Source: an uncultured Eubacteriales bacterium
GTDB taxonomy: Bacteria; Bacillota; Clostridia; Christensenellales; Aristaeellaceae
Assembly (NCBI GenBank): GCA_902801165.1
Contig: CADCHI010000030.1
Coordinates: 1-60,009, forward strand
Direction of reading: 5' to 3'
Length of the DNA: 60,009 nt
This document shows positions 9,670 through 22,232 of this stretch, one piece after another (positions within the stretch are counted from its first letter, which is position 1; every line of letters begins with the position of its first letter). A program made the position numbers and the translations under genes. The notes below the pieces were generated by a model that ran no database searches, was not told the origin of the DNA, and saw only the letters and a program-made list of their open reading frames with translations.

Positions 9670-9954
9670 ATGACTGATGCGCGCCGCAGGCGGCTTTCCT
9701 GGCTGTTTGCGCTGGTTCTGCTGGCAGAGCTGGCGCTGTTGTGCTGCGCCTCGGCCCAGGTTGCCAGCCACTGCTGCCCGAAGCACGGCCGCTGCGCCAT
9801 CTGCGCGTGCCTGCGGGCGGAGGCGCGGCAGTTCCGCCTCGCCCTTCCGGCGGCGATCCTCGCGCTGCTGGCCGCCTGCGCCGCCGCGTCGCTGCGGGCG
9901 GCCCCGGCCCACCCCTGCACCCTCTTTTCCCTCCGCGTGCGCCTGAACGATTGA
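9670..9954 (+). CDS. Small Cys-rich membrane protein upstream of an ABC transporter
   Basis: A 94 aa protein with two hydrophobic segments (about residues 10-28 and 57-75). They enclose an extracytoplasmic-looking loop with HCCPKHGRCAICACL, a His/Cys cluster suggestive of metal binding. Short Clostridial proteins with this hydrophobic-HC/CxxC-hydrophobic layout are, to my recollection, often found beside metal-related ABC genes. The start at 9670 has AAAGGAGCGGAG upstream and sits 25 bases after a good promoter. The following ABC genes are on the same strand after 76 bases. The function is unproven. Confidence 0.65.
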   Translation: MTDARRRRLSWLFALVLLAELALLCCASAQVASHCCPKHGRCAICACLRAEARQFRLALPAAILALLAACAAASLRAAPAHPCTLFSLRVRLND

Positions 9955-10030
9955 CGTTCGTCCCCGCCGGGACTCTCCCGGCAAGCGCCGCGCCAGCGGC
10001 AACCACGCGCACATATTATGGAGGAAAGTC

Positions 10031-10690
10031 ATGATCACCACGCAAGACCTGCGCATGCGCTTTTCGGACGGCACCGCCATCCGCTATGACGACCTGCGCT
10101 TCGAGGACGGCAAGTCCTACGCCCTGCTGGGGGCCTCCGGCTGCGGGAAGACCACGCTGCTGAACCTGCTGGCGGGCATCCTCATCCCCGCCGAGGGCGA
10201 CATTCAGATCGACGGCCAGAGCACGTCCGGCTGGACCCAGAAGGCCCGCGACGCCTACCGCATCGCCCACATCGGCTGCATCTTCCAGGACTTCAAGCTG
10301 CTGGAGGAGATGACCGTCGCGGACAACATCAATCTGCTGCGCCTGGAGGGCGTGGACGTCTCCGGCATGGACGCCCTGCTGGACCGGCTGGGCATCCTGC
10401 GGCTGAAGAGGCGCCGGGTTCGGCGTCTCTCCGGCGGCGAAAAGCAGAGGGTCGCCATCGCCCGGGCGCTGATCAAGCGCCCCGCCCTCATCCTGGCGGA
10501 CGAGCCCACCGGCAACCTGAACTTCGAGACCGGCGAGGCCGTGGTGGCCCAGCTGATCGAGAACATGGGCTCTGGCACGCTGATCACCGTCACCCACGAC
10601 GACCGCCTGGCCCCCCGCTTCAACTGCGTCATGGACATGAACGCCGTCGCCCACTTCGAGTTCGGAAGGGAGGCGGATGCCCGTGCTTAG
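10031..10690 (+). CDS. ABC transporter ATP-binding protein (MacB/LolD-like)
   Basis: A 219 aa cytoplasmic ATPase. Walker A is GASGCGKTT (residues 34-42), the Q-loop is in CIFQDFKLL, the signature is LSGGEKQR, Walker B is LILADEP and the switch His is in VTHDD. The sequence groups with ATPases that energise FtsX-type permeases. The stop lies 14 bases inside the next gene, so the two are translationally coupled. GGAGGAAAGTC precedes the start. Confidence 0.93.
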   Translation: MITTQDLRMRFSDGTAIRYDDLRFEDGKSYALLGASGCGKTTLLNLLAGILIPAEGDIQIDGQSTSGWTQKARDAYRIAHIGCIFQDFKLLEEMTVADNINLLRLEGVDVSGMDALLDRLGILRLKRRRVRRLSGGEKQRVAIARALIKRPALILADEPTGNLNFETGEAVVAQLIENMGSGTLITVTHDDRLAPRFNCVMDMNAVAHFEFGREADARA

Positions 10691-11924
10691 GTTCGCGTTG
10701 AAGAGCATGGCCACCCGCAAGGCGAAGCTGGTCATGACGGCGCTCTCCGTCATCATCACCGCCAGTGTGGCCCTGATGGCCTACAACATCTCCACCCAGG
10801 TCTCCGAGGGCATCGTGAACACCGCCGCGAAGTACGACATGATCATCGGCCCCTCCGGCAGCGCCACCCAGCTGGCGATGAACACCATGTTCTTCACCGA
10901 CAAGCCCCTGGGCACCATCCCCTATTCGGTGGTGGAGGACCTTCAAAACAGCGGCCTGGTGAACCAGGCCATCCCCTTCAGCATGGGCGACAGCTACAAC
11001 GCCGCCCCCATCGTGGGCACGGACGCTGCCCTGCTCGCGGACAAGCCCCTGAAATCCGGCGCCATGTTCGCCCAGGCCATGGAGGCCGTAGTGGGCTACG
11101 ACGTGGCCCGGCAGTACAACCTCGCCCCCGGGGACAGCATCGTCACCTCCCACGGCCTCGGCGGCAGCGGCGAGGCCCACGCCGCCTCCCCCCTGCTGAT
11201 CACCGGCGTGCTGGCCCGCACCAACACCGCCTATGACACCGCCGTGTTCACCCCCGTCTCCACCATCTGGGCCCTCCACGACCACGAGGACGAGGACCAC
11301 GACGCGGACCAGGGCGACGCAGAATACCCCGGCGCGGCTCAGGAATCCGAGGACGACCATGCCGACGCCCACGACGACCACGACCACGCCGAGCAGGGCG
11401 AGATCTGCGCGGTGCTGGTGCGCTCCACCGGCTTCAACGCCTGGTCCCGTCTCTCCGCCATCTACGGCAGCGATTCCAACTACCTGGCCATCAATCCCAA
11501 CACGGTGCTGCGGGAGGTCATGGACAACGTGGACCTCAGCCGCCGGATCGTCTACATCCTCTGCGCCGTGATCCTGGTGATGAACCTGTTCGTGGTGTCG
11601 GTCATCGCGCTGCTGAACATGTATGACTCCCGCCGGGAGATCGCGCTGATGCGCCTGATCGGCATCAGCATGAAGAAGATCAACCGCCTCTACCTGATCC
11701 AGAACGCCCTCGCGGGCCTCGCCGCGGCGGCCCTGTCCCTGGGCCTGTCCCGGCTGTGCCTGCTGGCCATCCGGCAGTTCGTCGCCAGCATGGGCATCGT
11801 GCTGGACGCCTCCCGGGTCTATCCCATGGAGTGGATCATCCTGCTGGCGGTGTTCCTGCTCAGCATCCTCCCCACGGCAATATGCACCCACCGCATGTCC
11901 CGCCGGGCCACGCTGGAGGCATGA
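10677..11924 (+). CDS. FtsX-like ABC permease with His/Asp-rich loop
   Basis: A 415 aa membrane protein. One N-terminal membrane helix (about residues 15-37) is followed by a large extracytoplasmic MacB-like domain and three C-terminal helices, the FtsX/MacB_PCD topology. In the external domain, about residues 200-242, there is a run extremely rich in His, Asp and Glu (for example [11 protein letters not shown] and [13 protein letters not shown]). Such runs are typical of zinc or other metal-handling proteins. This points to metal transport or metal-dependent lipoprotein handling rather than drug efflux. It overlaps the ATPase gene by 14 bases. Confidence 0.88.
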   Translation: MPVLRFALKSMATRKAKLVMTALSVIITASVALMAYNISTQVSEGIVNTAAKYDMIIGPSGSATQLAMNTMFFTDKPLGTIPYSVVEDLQNSGLVNQAIPFSMGDSYNAAPIVGTDAALLADKPLKSGAMFAQAMEAVVGYDVARQYNLAPGDSIVTSHGLGGSGEAHAASPLLITGVLARTNTAYDTAVFTPVSTIWALHDHEDEDHDADQGDAEYPGAAQESEDDHADAHDDHDHAEQGEICAVLVRSTGFNAWSRLSAIYGSDSNYLAINPNTVLREVMDNVDLSRRIVYILCAVILVMNLFVVSVIALLNMYDSRREIALMRLIGISMKKINRLYLIQNALAGLAAAALSLGLSRLCLLAIRQFVASMGIVLDASRVYPMEWIILLAVFLLSILPTAICTHRMSRRATLEA

Positions 11925-11965
11925 CGATTCCCATCTTCCGACCCCAGAGTGAGGTAAAGGTAAAC

Positions 11966-12865
11966 ATGAAAAAGCTCATCGCACTGGCCCTCGCGCTGAT
12001 CCTTGCCGCCTGCCTGCTCGCGGGCTGCGGCAAGGGCTCTGCCGAGGTGCAGCCACTCAGCTTCGCGGAATCCGCGAGCCTGGACACCATCAAGGCCCTG
12101 AACGGCAAGCAGGTCACCCTCACCGGCTACATGGCCACCCTCTCCCCCCTCAGCGGCGAGTACATTTACCTGATGAACCTGCCCTACCAGAGCTGCCCCT
12201 TCTGCGTGCCCAACACCCAGCAGCTGGCCAACACCATGGCGGTCTACGCGGCGAAGAACGCCAAGTTCGCCTACACGGACCGGCCCATCCGCATCACGGG
12301 CCGCATGGAGGTGGGCGATTTCAGCGATGAATACGGCTACACCTACAACTACCGCATCGTGGACGCCAGCTACGAGGCCGTGGACCTCTCCGAAGTCTCC
12401 TCGGACTACGCCCTCTACAACGCCCTGGCGGAGGACGGCGTCATCGCCGACGTGAACGCCATGTTCGACTACCTGCTGTTCATCTGCCAGTGGACGGAGT
12501 ACCAGGGCGGCTACACCGACGAGAACGGCAACCAGCTCTCCTACTATCTCTATCCCGGCGACGTCGAGAACGTCCTGGCCGACGACAGCGCCTACGGCTA
12601 TGCCGCCCAGGCCTCCGCGGACTACTACCCGGGCCTGATCCGCCGGGTCAGGGCGGTCAGCGCTGACGGGCTCGAAGACCTCGTGTCCATCCTGGAAGCC
12701 GCTCAGGCGGTGGAGCAGCGCGCCCGCGCCGAGCTGGAAGACCAGCAGTACAGCTACGACGACGAAGCGGACAAGTACGAGCTGACCCACGGCCAGGAGC
12801 TCTCCGACCTGTTCTACGACGTCTATGGCCAGTTCTCCCAGTGGCTGACCCGGTATCAGCTGTAA
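11966..12865 (+). CDS. Lipoprotein with CPFC motif, partner of the ABC system
   Basis: A 299 aa protein. The signal peptide ends in the lipobox LLAGC, so it is predicted to be anchored outside the membrane. Residues about 50-140 form a small beta-rich domain with MNLPYQSCPFCVPN, followed by a strand-rich stretch including IRITGRMEVG. This is reminiscent of DUF3299-like OB-fold proteins found beside FtsX-type metal transporters in other bacteria, but the match is not certain. The rest is acidic and helical. The start at 11966 follows AAAGG. It is the third gene of the ABC operon and ends before a strong bidirectional terminator. Confidence 0.8.
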   Translation: MKKLIALALALILAACLLAGCGKGSAEVQPLSFAESASLDTIKALNGKQVTLTGYMATLSPLSGEYIYLMNLPYQSCPFCVPNTQQLANTMAVYAAKNAKFAYTDRPIRITGRMEVGDFSDEYGYTYNYRIVDASYEAVDLSEVSSDYALYNALAEDGVIADVNAMFDYLLFICQWTEYQGGYTDENGNQLSYYLYPGDVENVLADDSAYGYAAQASADYYPGLIRRVRAVSADGLEDLVSILEAAQAVEQRARAELEDQQYSYDDEADKYELTHGQELSDLFYDVYGQFSQWLTRYQL

Positions 12866-12884
12866 CAGATGCTCAAAAACATAC

Positions 12885-12928
12885 AGCGCGGGCAGGCATC
12901 CCATTCGATGCCTGCCCGCGCTATTTCT
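12885..12928 (+). terminator. Bidirectional terminator between the ABC operon and a convergent gene
   Basis: A 16 bp stem (AGCGCGGGCAGGCATC / GATGCCTGCCCGCGCT) with a six-base loop. On the minus strand it is followed by GTATGTTTTT, on the plus strand by ATTTCTATTT, so it can serve both convergent units. Confidence 0.85.
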
Positions 12929-12961
12929 ATTTGCATTGCATTGCGCTTATCGCGCCCGTCG

Positions 12962-13519
12962 TCAGCCGATCAGCCTGATGCTGCCGATGATCCGTTTCAG
13001 CAGCGCCACATCCTCCTCCGAGGGCTCCAGGGTCCGGTCGCTGTCGGCGTTGGCCACGTAGGCGAGGAACGACAGCTCGCGGCCGTTCACCACCGTGTCC
13101 ACGCAGAAGTAGGGCCCCTCATCGTCCTCGGCGCTGAGCACCACGATGGGCACGCCATCCGTCCACAGCGCTCCGAGGTACTCGGGATCGTCGTCCTCGT
13201 AGTCCTCCATCAGGGCCACGACGCAGGCGTCCAGGCTGTCCTCGCTCACGCCGTCCCACAGCGCCTCGTAATCCTCGTCCAGGTCGCCGAAGGCCGCGCA
13301 TTCGATCACCAGCCCGACATCTGTGGGGGCCTCCAGCACGCCCAACTCCTCATAGTCCTCGTCGGACCACAGGCTGCCGGTGTCCACGATCCAGTTTCCG
13401 GGCACCGAGAGCGTGTAATAGCTCGTGGTGAACACCTGGGTCAGCTCCTCGGCGCAGGCGCCCGCGGCCAGGGCCGCCGCCAGGACCAGCGTCAATACCA
13501 ACAATGTGACTCGCTTCAT
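12962..13519 (-). CDS. Secreted acidic protein of unknown function
   Basis: A 185 aa protein with a clear signal peptide (MKRVTLLVLTLVLAAALAAG, probable cleavage after ACA). The mature part is acidic and begins with a YYTLSVPGNWIVD stretch, a pattern common in small secreted proteins with a PsbP-like or lipocalin-like fold. No family can be assigned with confidence. The ATG at 13519 is preferred because GGAGG lies seven bases away; the ATG at 13525 is too close. It follows the GH2 gene by 19 bases on the same strand and is probably co-transcribed with it. Confidence 0.75.
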   Translation of the reverse strand: MKRVTLLVLTLVLAAALAAGACAEELTQVFTTSYYTLSVPGNWIVDTGSLWSDEDYEELGVLEAPTDVGLVIECAAFGDLDEDYEALWDGVSEDSLDACVVALMEDYEDDDPEYLGALWTDGVPIVVLSAEDDEGPYFCVDTVVNGRELSFLAYVANADSDRTLEPSEEDVALLKRIIGSIRLIG

Positions 13520-13538
13520 GTTCATACCTCCCACGGCG

Positions 13539-17236
<3,698 letters not shown>

Positions 17237-17352
17237 AGCAACCTCCAAAATCGCCGGTGAACCCAGCTTGTCGTTATCACAAATATACACGAACCGGCGC
17301 AAAATGTCAACCATTGCGGGCAAAAGCGGGCGGACAAGGGCTATTTGGAGCC

Positions 17353-17392
17353 AAAAAACCGGTTGCCCGGCGGGAATCCGCCGGGCAGCCGG
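17353..17392 (-). terminator. Terminator of the L,D-transpeptidase gene
   Basis: On the minus strand CCGGCTGCCCGGCGG, loop ATTC, CCGCCGGGCAACCGG, then TTTTTTGG. It is a strong stem with a six-T tract, downstream of 17425. Confidence 0.9.
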
Positions 17393-17424
17393 TCATGCAT
17401 GATGTATTCTTCGGAAGAAATCCG

Positions 17425-18816
17425 TCACTCCTGCACCACCACGGTCGTGCCGGAGGGGCAGTTGTCGTAGATCCACTTGGCGGCCTCCAGGGGCAGGCGC
17501 ACGCAGCCGTGAGAGGCCCTGTGGCCCAGTCCGCCGTCGCCGGGTTTGCCCTTGGGCTGGCTCACAGTGTTGGAGTGGAACAGCACGCCGCCCACGATCT
17601 GGTAGGCCCACTTGGCGTAGCAGTGGAACTGCTTGAAGTAGTACCATTCGCCGCCGGCCTTGCCGCCGGCCTGGTAGGTGCCCAGGGGCGTGGGGGTGTC
17701 CTTCTTGCCGGTGGCGCACTTGTAGGTGTGGATCGGTCCTTCATAGGTAGAGCCGGTCCACTCGCCCACGTACACCCGCTGGTCGCCCACGTCCACCACC
17801 AGCTTGTAGGGGAACACGTACTCCTCGCCCTCCAGGGCCTTGGCGGAGAACAGCACCCGCTGGGTCTGCTCGTCGGCGATGCCGGTCTCGGGCAGGCCGT
17901 TCTTGCGCTGGAAGTATTTCAAGGCGTTCTCAGACAGCGCGCCGAAGTTGCCGTCCGCGGCGTACAGGTAGTTCAGCTGGTGCAGGCGGGTCTGGACCCG
18001 CAGCGCCTCGGCGTTGGTATTGCCCTTCTTCACCGTCATGCGATAGACCTGGAACTCCCGGTCGCCGTCCACGAACTCCATCAGCGCGGGGGTGATGGTC
18101 GCGTCCGTGGCGGAGGTGTCCACCGGCACGTCCAGCGGCAGGTCGAACACCATGTCCATCTCGGCGAACATGCCCTCCGGGTTCAAGGTGGGCGTGGGAG
18201 AGGGCGTGGGCGTCACGCCGAACATCGGGTCAAAGCCGTGTATGTATTCCTTGAATTGCACGATGGCGGATTCCGTGCCGCTGCCGGACAGGCCGTCCAC
18301 CTTGCCGCCGTAGAAGCCCCACATGCCCAGAACGTTCTGCACGCGGGTCACCTCGCCGCCAAACATGGTGCTGTCCTCCGAGGCAGGCACCAGCGTGGAC
18401 AGGTCGGAGAAGAGCAGCTGTTGAGTGGCCGCGTCGGCGATGCCGGTATCCTCCAGGTTGTTGTTGCGCTGGAAGGCGCGGACCGCCGTCTCGGTGTTCT
18501 GGCCGAACACGCCGTCCGCCGCGTCCCGCAGGTAGCCCAGCTCGATCAGCCGGTTCTGCATGAACACGATGTACGCCATGCTGTCCTCGCCGTCCCGGTC
18601 GCCCAGCCGCAGCGTGGGATACTGCCCGGCAGCCGCCAGGGCCGCCGCCGTCGGAGCCCCTGCCTCAGCCTGGGGCTCGCCCTGCGTCGGGGGCTCCTGG
18701 CCGATCTCCACGCCGCCGAACAGCGCCTCCTGGCCCGAAATGGCCCAGCCGCACTGGGGAACCGTCATCAGCAGGACAACCAGCGTCAACACGCTCAACA
18801 CGCGCCGCATTCGCAT
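17425..18816 (-). CDS. L,D-transpeptidase with three peptidoglycan-binding domains
   Basis: A 463 aa secreted cell-wall enzyme. A signal peptide (residues 1-25) precedes two PG_binding_1 units, the first with QNRLIELGYLRDAADGVFG and the second with QNVLGMWGFYGGKVDGLSG. A Pro/Thr linker follows, then a third unit (QTRLHQLNYLYAADGNFG) and a C-terminal YkuD domain. The catalytic signature is HRASHGCVRLP near residue 440, with the nucleophilic Cys. It makes 3-3 cross-links or attaches proteins to peptidoglycan. The start at 18816 is chosen because GGAGG lies five bases upstream; other ATGs are at 18810 and 18828. Confidence 0.93.
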   Translation of the reverse strand: MRMRRVLSVLTLVVLLMTVPQCGWAISGQEALFGGVEIGQEPPTQGEPQAEAGAPTAAALAAAGQYPTLRLGDRDGEDSMAYIVFMQNRLIELGYLRDAADGVFGQNTETAVRAFQRNNNLEDTGIADAATQQLLFSDLSTLVPASEDSTMFGGEVTRVQNVLGMWGFYGGKVDGLSGSGTESAIVQFKEYIHGFDPMFGVTPTPSPTPTLNPEGMFAEMDMVFDLPLDVPVDTSATDATITPALMEFVDGDREFQVYRMTVKKGNTNAEALRVQTRLHQLNYLYAADGNFGALSENALKYFQRKNGLPETGIADEQTQRVLFSAKALEGEEYVFPYKLVVDVGDQRVYVGEWTGSTYEGPIHTYKCATGKKDTPTPLGTYQAGGKAGGEWYYFKQFHCYAKWAYQIVGGVLFHSNTVSQPKGKPGDGGLGHRASHGCVRLPLEAAKWIYDNCPSGTTVVVQE

Positions 18817-19017
18817 ACGCACCTCCATCGGCGGGCAACGCCGCCGTTCACACACATTCATACGGACGGGCGGAAAGGACCCGCCGCGGATATTGTCAGA
18901 ATCAGCAGGTCGACGGGCCGCAAGGGCCAGCCGCCCAGTAGTACCATTATAGCGCCCCATTCCGCCAAATAAACGGCGATTCCTTTAAGTTTTGTAGTAT
19001 AATGCTGTCGCCATGGA

Positions 19018-19167
19018 TCATTGCGCCGGAGCCTCCGTGGGCACCTGGATCAGCACCTCGTCCATCTCCACCACCTGGAAGCGGCAGCCGCCCAGCAGCA
19101 GCGCCGCCAGCAGCAGGATCGCCGCCAGGATAGCCGCGTGCCCGCGCTTGATCGTGCTGTTTTTCAT
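19018..19167 (-). CDS. Small lipoprotein (49 aa)
   Basis: A short gene with a strong site (GGGAGG, eight bases before the ATG at 19167). The peptide has a basic start, a hydrophobic stretch and a lipobox LLGGC, followed by only about 20 residues ending APAQ. Small lipoproteins of this form are common but uncharacterised. It lies on the same strand between the sugar isomerase and the transpeptidase. A short hairpin (GCCGCAGCCGC / GCGGCGGTTTTCGC region, about 19196-19238) precedes it. Confidence 0.6.
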   Translation of the reverse strand: MKNSTIKRGHAAILAAILLLAALLLGGCRFQVVEMDEVLIQVPTEAPAQ

Positions 19168-19253
19168 GAAGGGAACCTCCCCTGCCCAGCGAAAACCGCC
19201 GCAGCCGCCCGACAAGTCGGGAGACTGCGGCGGCTGCGGTTTGCCGTCGCGGA

Positions 19254-20741
19254 TTACGCGAAGGGATTCTCGCTCTTGTAGTAGCAGCCCTTGGGCTGGT
19301 TGAAGCTGATCTTCTCGATGCCCAGATACTTGAGCACCTCGAAGATGGCCTTGCCGGCATGACCGAAGGCCACCGCGCCGTGGTGCGGATAGCCGTCCTC
19401 GATCAGGACATGGCGATAGAAGCGGTTCATCTCGGGGATAGCGAACACGCCGATGCCGCCGAAGGACTGGGTGGCCACGGGCAGCACCTCGCCCTCAGCG
19501 ATGTAGGCCTGCAGCACGCTGTCCTTGTTGCCCTGGAGGCGATAGAAGGTGATGTCGCCGGGAGCGATGTCGCCCTCGAGGGTGCCGCGGGTGATGTCGG
19601 GCTCTCCGCCGCCTTCAAGGCCGCGGTTCATGATCAGCTGGTACTTCATGGTGCCGCAGCTCAGACGGCACATGGGGGTGTTGCCGCAGTGGAAGCCCAT
19701 GAAGGTCTCATTGTGGCGATAGTTGAACTTGCCCTCAATGCTCGCCTTGTACATGTCGGCGGGCACGCTGTTGTTGATGTCCAGCAGGGTGACGGCCTCG
19801 CCGGTCACGCAGGTGCCGATGTACTCGGACAGCGCGCCGTAGATGTCCACCTCGCAGGCGGTGCAGATGCCCATGGCGGTCAGGCGGGAATTGACGTAGC
19901 AGGGCACGAAGCCGAACTCGGTCTGGAAGGCCGGCCAGCACTTGTTGGCCATGACCACGTACTTGGCGGTGCCCTTGTTGGCCTCGATCCAGTCAAGCAG
20001 GGTCAGCTCATACTGCGCAAGCTTCGGCAGGATGCCGGGATACTTGTTGCCCTCGCCCAGCTCGTCCTCCATCTCCTTGATCTTGGCGGGGATGCGCTCG
20101 TCATTGGCGTGCTCCTTGAAGGCCTTCAGCAGGTCCAGCTCGGAGTTCTCCTGCACGTTCACGCCCAGCTTGAAGATCGGGGCGATGGGGGCGTTGCAGG
20201 CCAGGAAGTCGAAGGGGCGGGGACCGAAGGTGATGATCTTGAGATCCTGCAGGCCGAGGATCGTGCGGGCAATGGGCTCGAAGTCGATGATCTCGTTGGC
20301 GCAGTACTCAGCGTCGCCCACGGGATACTCGGGGATATAGGCCTTGATGCCGCTCAGCTTCAGGTTGTAGGAAGCGTTCAGCATGCCGCAGTAGGCGTCG
20401 CCGCGATCGGAGGACAGCACGCCGATGTTCTCCTCGGCCGCCGCGATATACATGACGGGGCCGCCGAACTTCTTGGCGATCAGGGTCTCGGGGCCCTCGG
20501 GACCGAAGTTGCCCAGGAACACGACCAGCGCGTTGATGCCGGACTTCTTGATCTCCTCATAGGCCTCGTTCACGTTGGCGTCGATGCCGCCCTCGATGAT
20601 GGTCTGACACTCGTAGATGTCGAAGTTCTTCTCCTGCAGCTTGGCGACGATGGCCTTGCGGCGCTTCTCGGAAAGGGTGATCGGGAAGCAGTCGCGGCTG
20701 ACCGCCACAATGCCCATTTTGACCTGCGGAATGTTGTTCAT
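19254..20741 (-). CDS. L-fucose / L-arabinose isomerase family protein
   Basis: A 495 aa cytoplasmic enzyme of the fucose isomerase-like group (COG2407-type), related to FucI and AraA. The N-terminal Rossmann-like domain includes GINALVVFLGNFGPEG (about residues 68-83). The middle carries VMANKCWPAFQTEFG, corresponding to the active-site region of the family. C-terminal motifs include FHCGNTPMCRLSCG and the terminal barrel. The real substrate (L-fucose, L-arabinose or another aldose) cannot be told from sequence. It has a very good ribosome site (AAGGAGGAGA) and its own promoter. Confidence 0.85.
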   Translation of the reverse strand: MNNIPQVKMGIVAVSRDCFPITLSEKRRKAIVAKLQEKNFDIYECQTIIEGGIDANVNEAYEEIKKSGINALVVFLGNFGPEGPETLIAKKFGGPVMYIAAAEENIGVLSSDRGDAYCGMLNASYNLKLSGIKAYIPEYPVGDAEYCANEIIDFEPIARTILGLQDLKIITFGPRPFDFLACNAPIAPIFKLGVNVQENSELDLLKAFKEHANDERIPAKIKEMEDELGEGNKYPGILPKLAQYELTLLDWIEANKGTAKYVVMANKCWPAFQTEFGFVPCYVNSRLTAMGICTACEVDIYGALSEYIGTCVTGEAVTLLDINNSVPADMYKASIEGKFNYRHNETFMGFHCGNTPMCRLSCGTMKYQLIMNRGLEGGGEPDITRGTLEGDIAPGDITFYRLQGNKDSVLQAYIAEGEVLPVATQSFGGIGVFAIPEMNRFYRHVLIEDGYPHHGAVAFGHAGKAIFEVLKYLGIEKISFNQPKGCYYKSENPFA

Positions 20742-20793
20742 AGGTATCTCCTCCTTGCTCGGTACATAAATGCAATCTTAACCCGATAATCCA

Positions 20794-20822
20794 ATAATAA
20801 CATGCTTTACAATCATAGTCAA
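20794..20822 (-). promoter_or_regulatory. Promoter of the fucose-isomerase-family gene
   Basis: TTGACT (20817-20822), 17 bases, TATTAT (20794-20799) on the minus strand, about 50 bases before the start codon. Confidence 0.7.
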
Positions 20823-20897
20823 GGGGTTGTTTTTCTTTCTCCGAAATTCCGGCGCAAGGGCGGAAATGTGAAGAAAAGGCACAGGTTCCCCCGCTTC

Positions 20898-22094
20898 TCA
20901 GTAGATGCCCCGGCTGCCAGTGTAGGTGGTGCCGTCGTTCAGCGTCAGCACCGTGTACTTCGCGGAGATCCAGCAGGGCTCGCCGTAGTAGCTGCAATGG
21001 TACCAGCAGGTGCCGGTGGCGTCCTTCCTCGCGTCGCCCAGGTAGCCCAGCACCTCGCCGCCGAACAGCAGGCCGAAGATCTCGTTCTCCGTGCCGGGGC
21101 CCACCCGCATCAGCAGGTCCGTTCCCGGGTTGACGGCGCTCACCGTGCCCTCGCAGGAATGCAGATACCCGGTCTGGAAGCTCAGCGACTGGGGCAGCAG
21201 CACATCCAGGTAGTCCAGGCACACATAGCCGGTCTTGCCGTCGTACTCGGCCTCCACGAAGCAGCGGTCGTTGCCGTAGTAGGCGGCGTTGGACTGCACC
21301 CGCACCGTCGCCCCCAGAGGCACCTCGGCCAGTGCCTGCGCCTTGGTGGAGGGCGTGGCGCGCAGCGTCACGAAGCTCTGGCAGTTGACCACCTTTGCGT
21401 CCACGGGGAATTGCAGCCCCTCCGCGCCGTCCTCCCCCGCCTCGGGCGCCGGGGTGAAGAAGAACCCGCCCAGCTCGCCCTGCGCCGCTGGCGCGGCCGT
21501 GGGCGCCGGAGTCTCCTGGGGCAGGGCCTGGCCGCTGAAGCCCGCGTCGTCCGTCACATTATAAAAGCCGTTCTCGGGCAGCTCGGTCCAGTCGATCTGG
21601 ACCTCCCGCATCCGCACCCACACCAGGTACGCCTCAGGCAGCTCCGCCACGTCCGTCCCCTTCAGGAAGAAGCGCAGCTCCGCGCCCTTCGAGAGCCCGC
21701 CGGGCTGGGTGGGCACGCAGAGCACGCCCTCCGCCACGTAGGGCTCCCCCTGCTCCCAATCCAGCTGCGCCACCTTCGCGTCCAGCTCCGTCTCGCCCGC
21801 CTGGGTCAGCCCGGAGAGCTGTCCGGTGAACGCGCATTCGTACTGCGTCCCCTGGTAGGGCACGCCGTCCAGCTCGCCGGCATCGCCCATGTCCATGTCG
21901 ATGTAGTAGCCTTCGAAGCTGCCGTCCGCGCTGAGGTGCAGCTCGGTGTGCCACGCCCCCACGCCGCTGGCCAGATAATAGCTGCCCACCAGCTGGGAAT
22001 ACGAGCCCTCCGCCGAAGCGGCCAGGCTCCAGCCCAGCGCCGTGCCGGCAATGACCATCACCAGCGCGATTATCCAGTACAGTGTCCTCTTCAC
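20898..22094 (-). CDS. Secreted or membrane-anchored SH3-like domain protein
   Basis: A 398 aa protein that begins with GTG at 22094 (AAAGGA upstream). One N-terminal hydrophobic helix (residues 5-25) acts as signal or anchor. Residues about 30-175 form a beta-rich domain of unknown family. A Pro/Ala-rich linker (about 190-220) leads to two bacterial SH3-like units: one with VVNCQSFVTLRATPS and one with the LLMRVGPGTENEIFG motif and a WYHCSYYG pattern. Such domains bind cell wall. The VNCQSxxxLR word is shared with the triple-SH3 protein at 26608-27381. Confidence 0.8.
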   Translation of the reverse strand: MKRTLYWIIALVMVIAGTALGWSLAASAEGSYSQLVGSYYLASGVGAWHTELHLSADGSFEGYYIDMDMGDAGELDGVPYQGTQYECAFTGQLSGLTQAGETELDAKVAQLDWEQGEPYVAEGVLCVPTQPGGLSKGAELRFFLKGTDVAELPEAYLVWVRMREVQIDWTELPENGFYNVTDDAGFSGQALPQETPAPTAAPAAQGELGGFFFTPAPEAGEDGAEGLQFPVDAKVVNCQSFVTLRATPSTKAQALAEVPLGATVRVQSNAAYYGNDRCFVEAEYDGKTGYVCLDYLDVLLPQSLSFQTGYLHSCEGTVSAVNPGTDLLMRVGPGTENEIFGLLFGGEVLGYLGDARKDATGTCWYHCSYYGEPCWISAKYTVLTLNDGTTYTGSRGIY

Positions 22095-22162
22095 AGTCCT
22101 TTCACCTCATCCCCGCCGCGCTCCAGCCGCGCCGGGTCCTTTCCTTTCGTCCCTCGGGTCCC

Positions 22163-22225
22163 ATAAAAAGGGCCGCCCCAATGCCGGGAGAGCCAAGCAG
22201 CGGCTCCCCGGGCTTTGAGACGGCC
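22163..22225 (-). terminator. Terminator of asnS
   Basis: On the minus strand an outer stem GGCCGTCTCAA / TTGGGGCGGCC (with G-U pairs) encloses a second hairpin (CCGGGGAGCC / GGCTCTCCCGG). It is followed by CTTTTTATGG and sits just after the asnS stop. Confidence 0.8.
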
Positions 22226-22232
22226 TCTTCGA

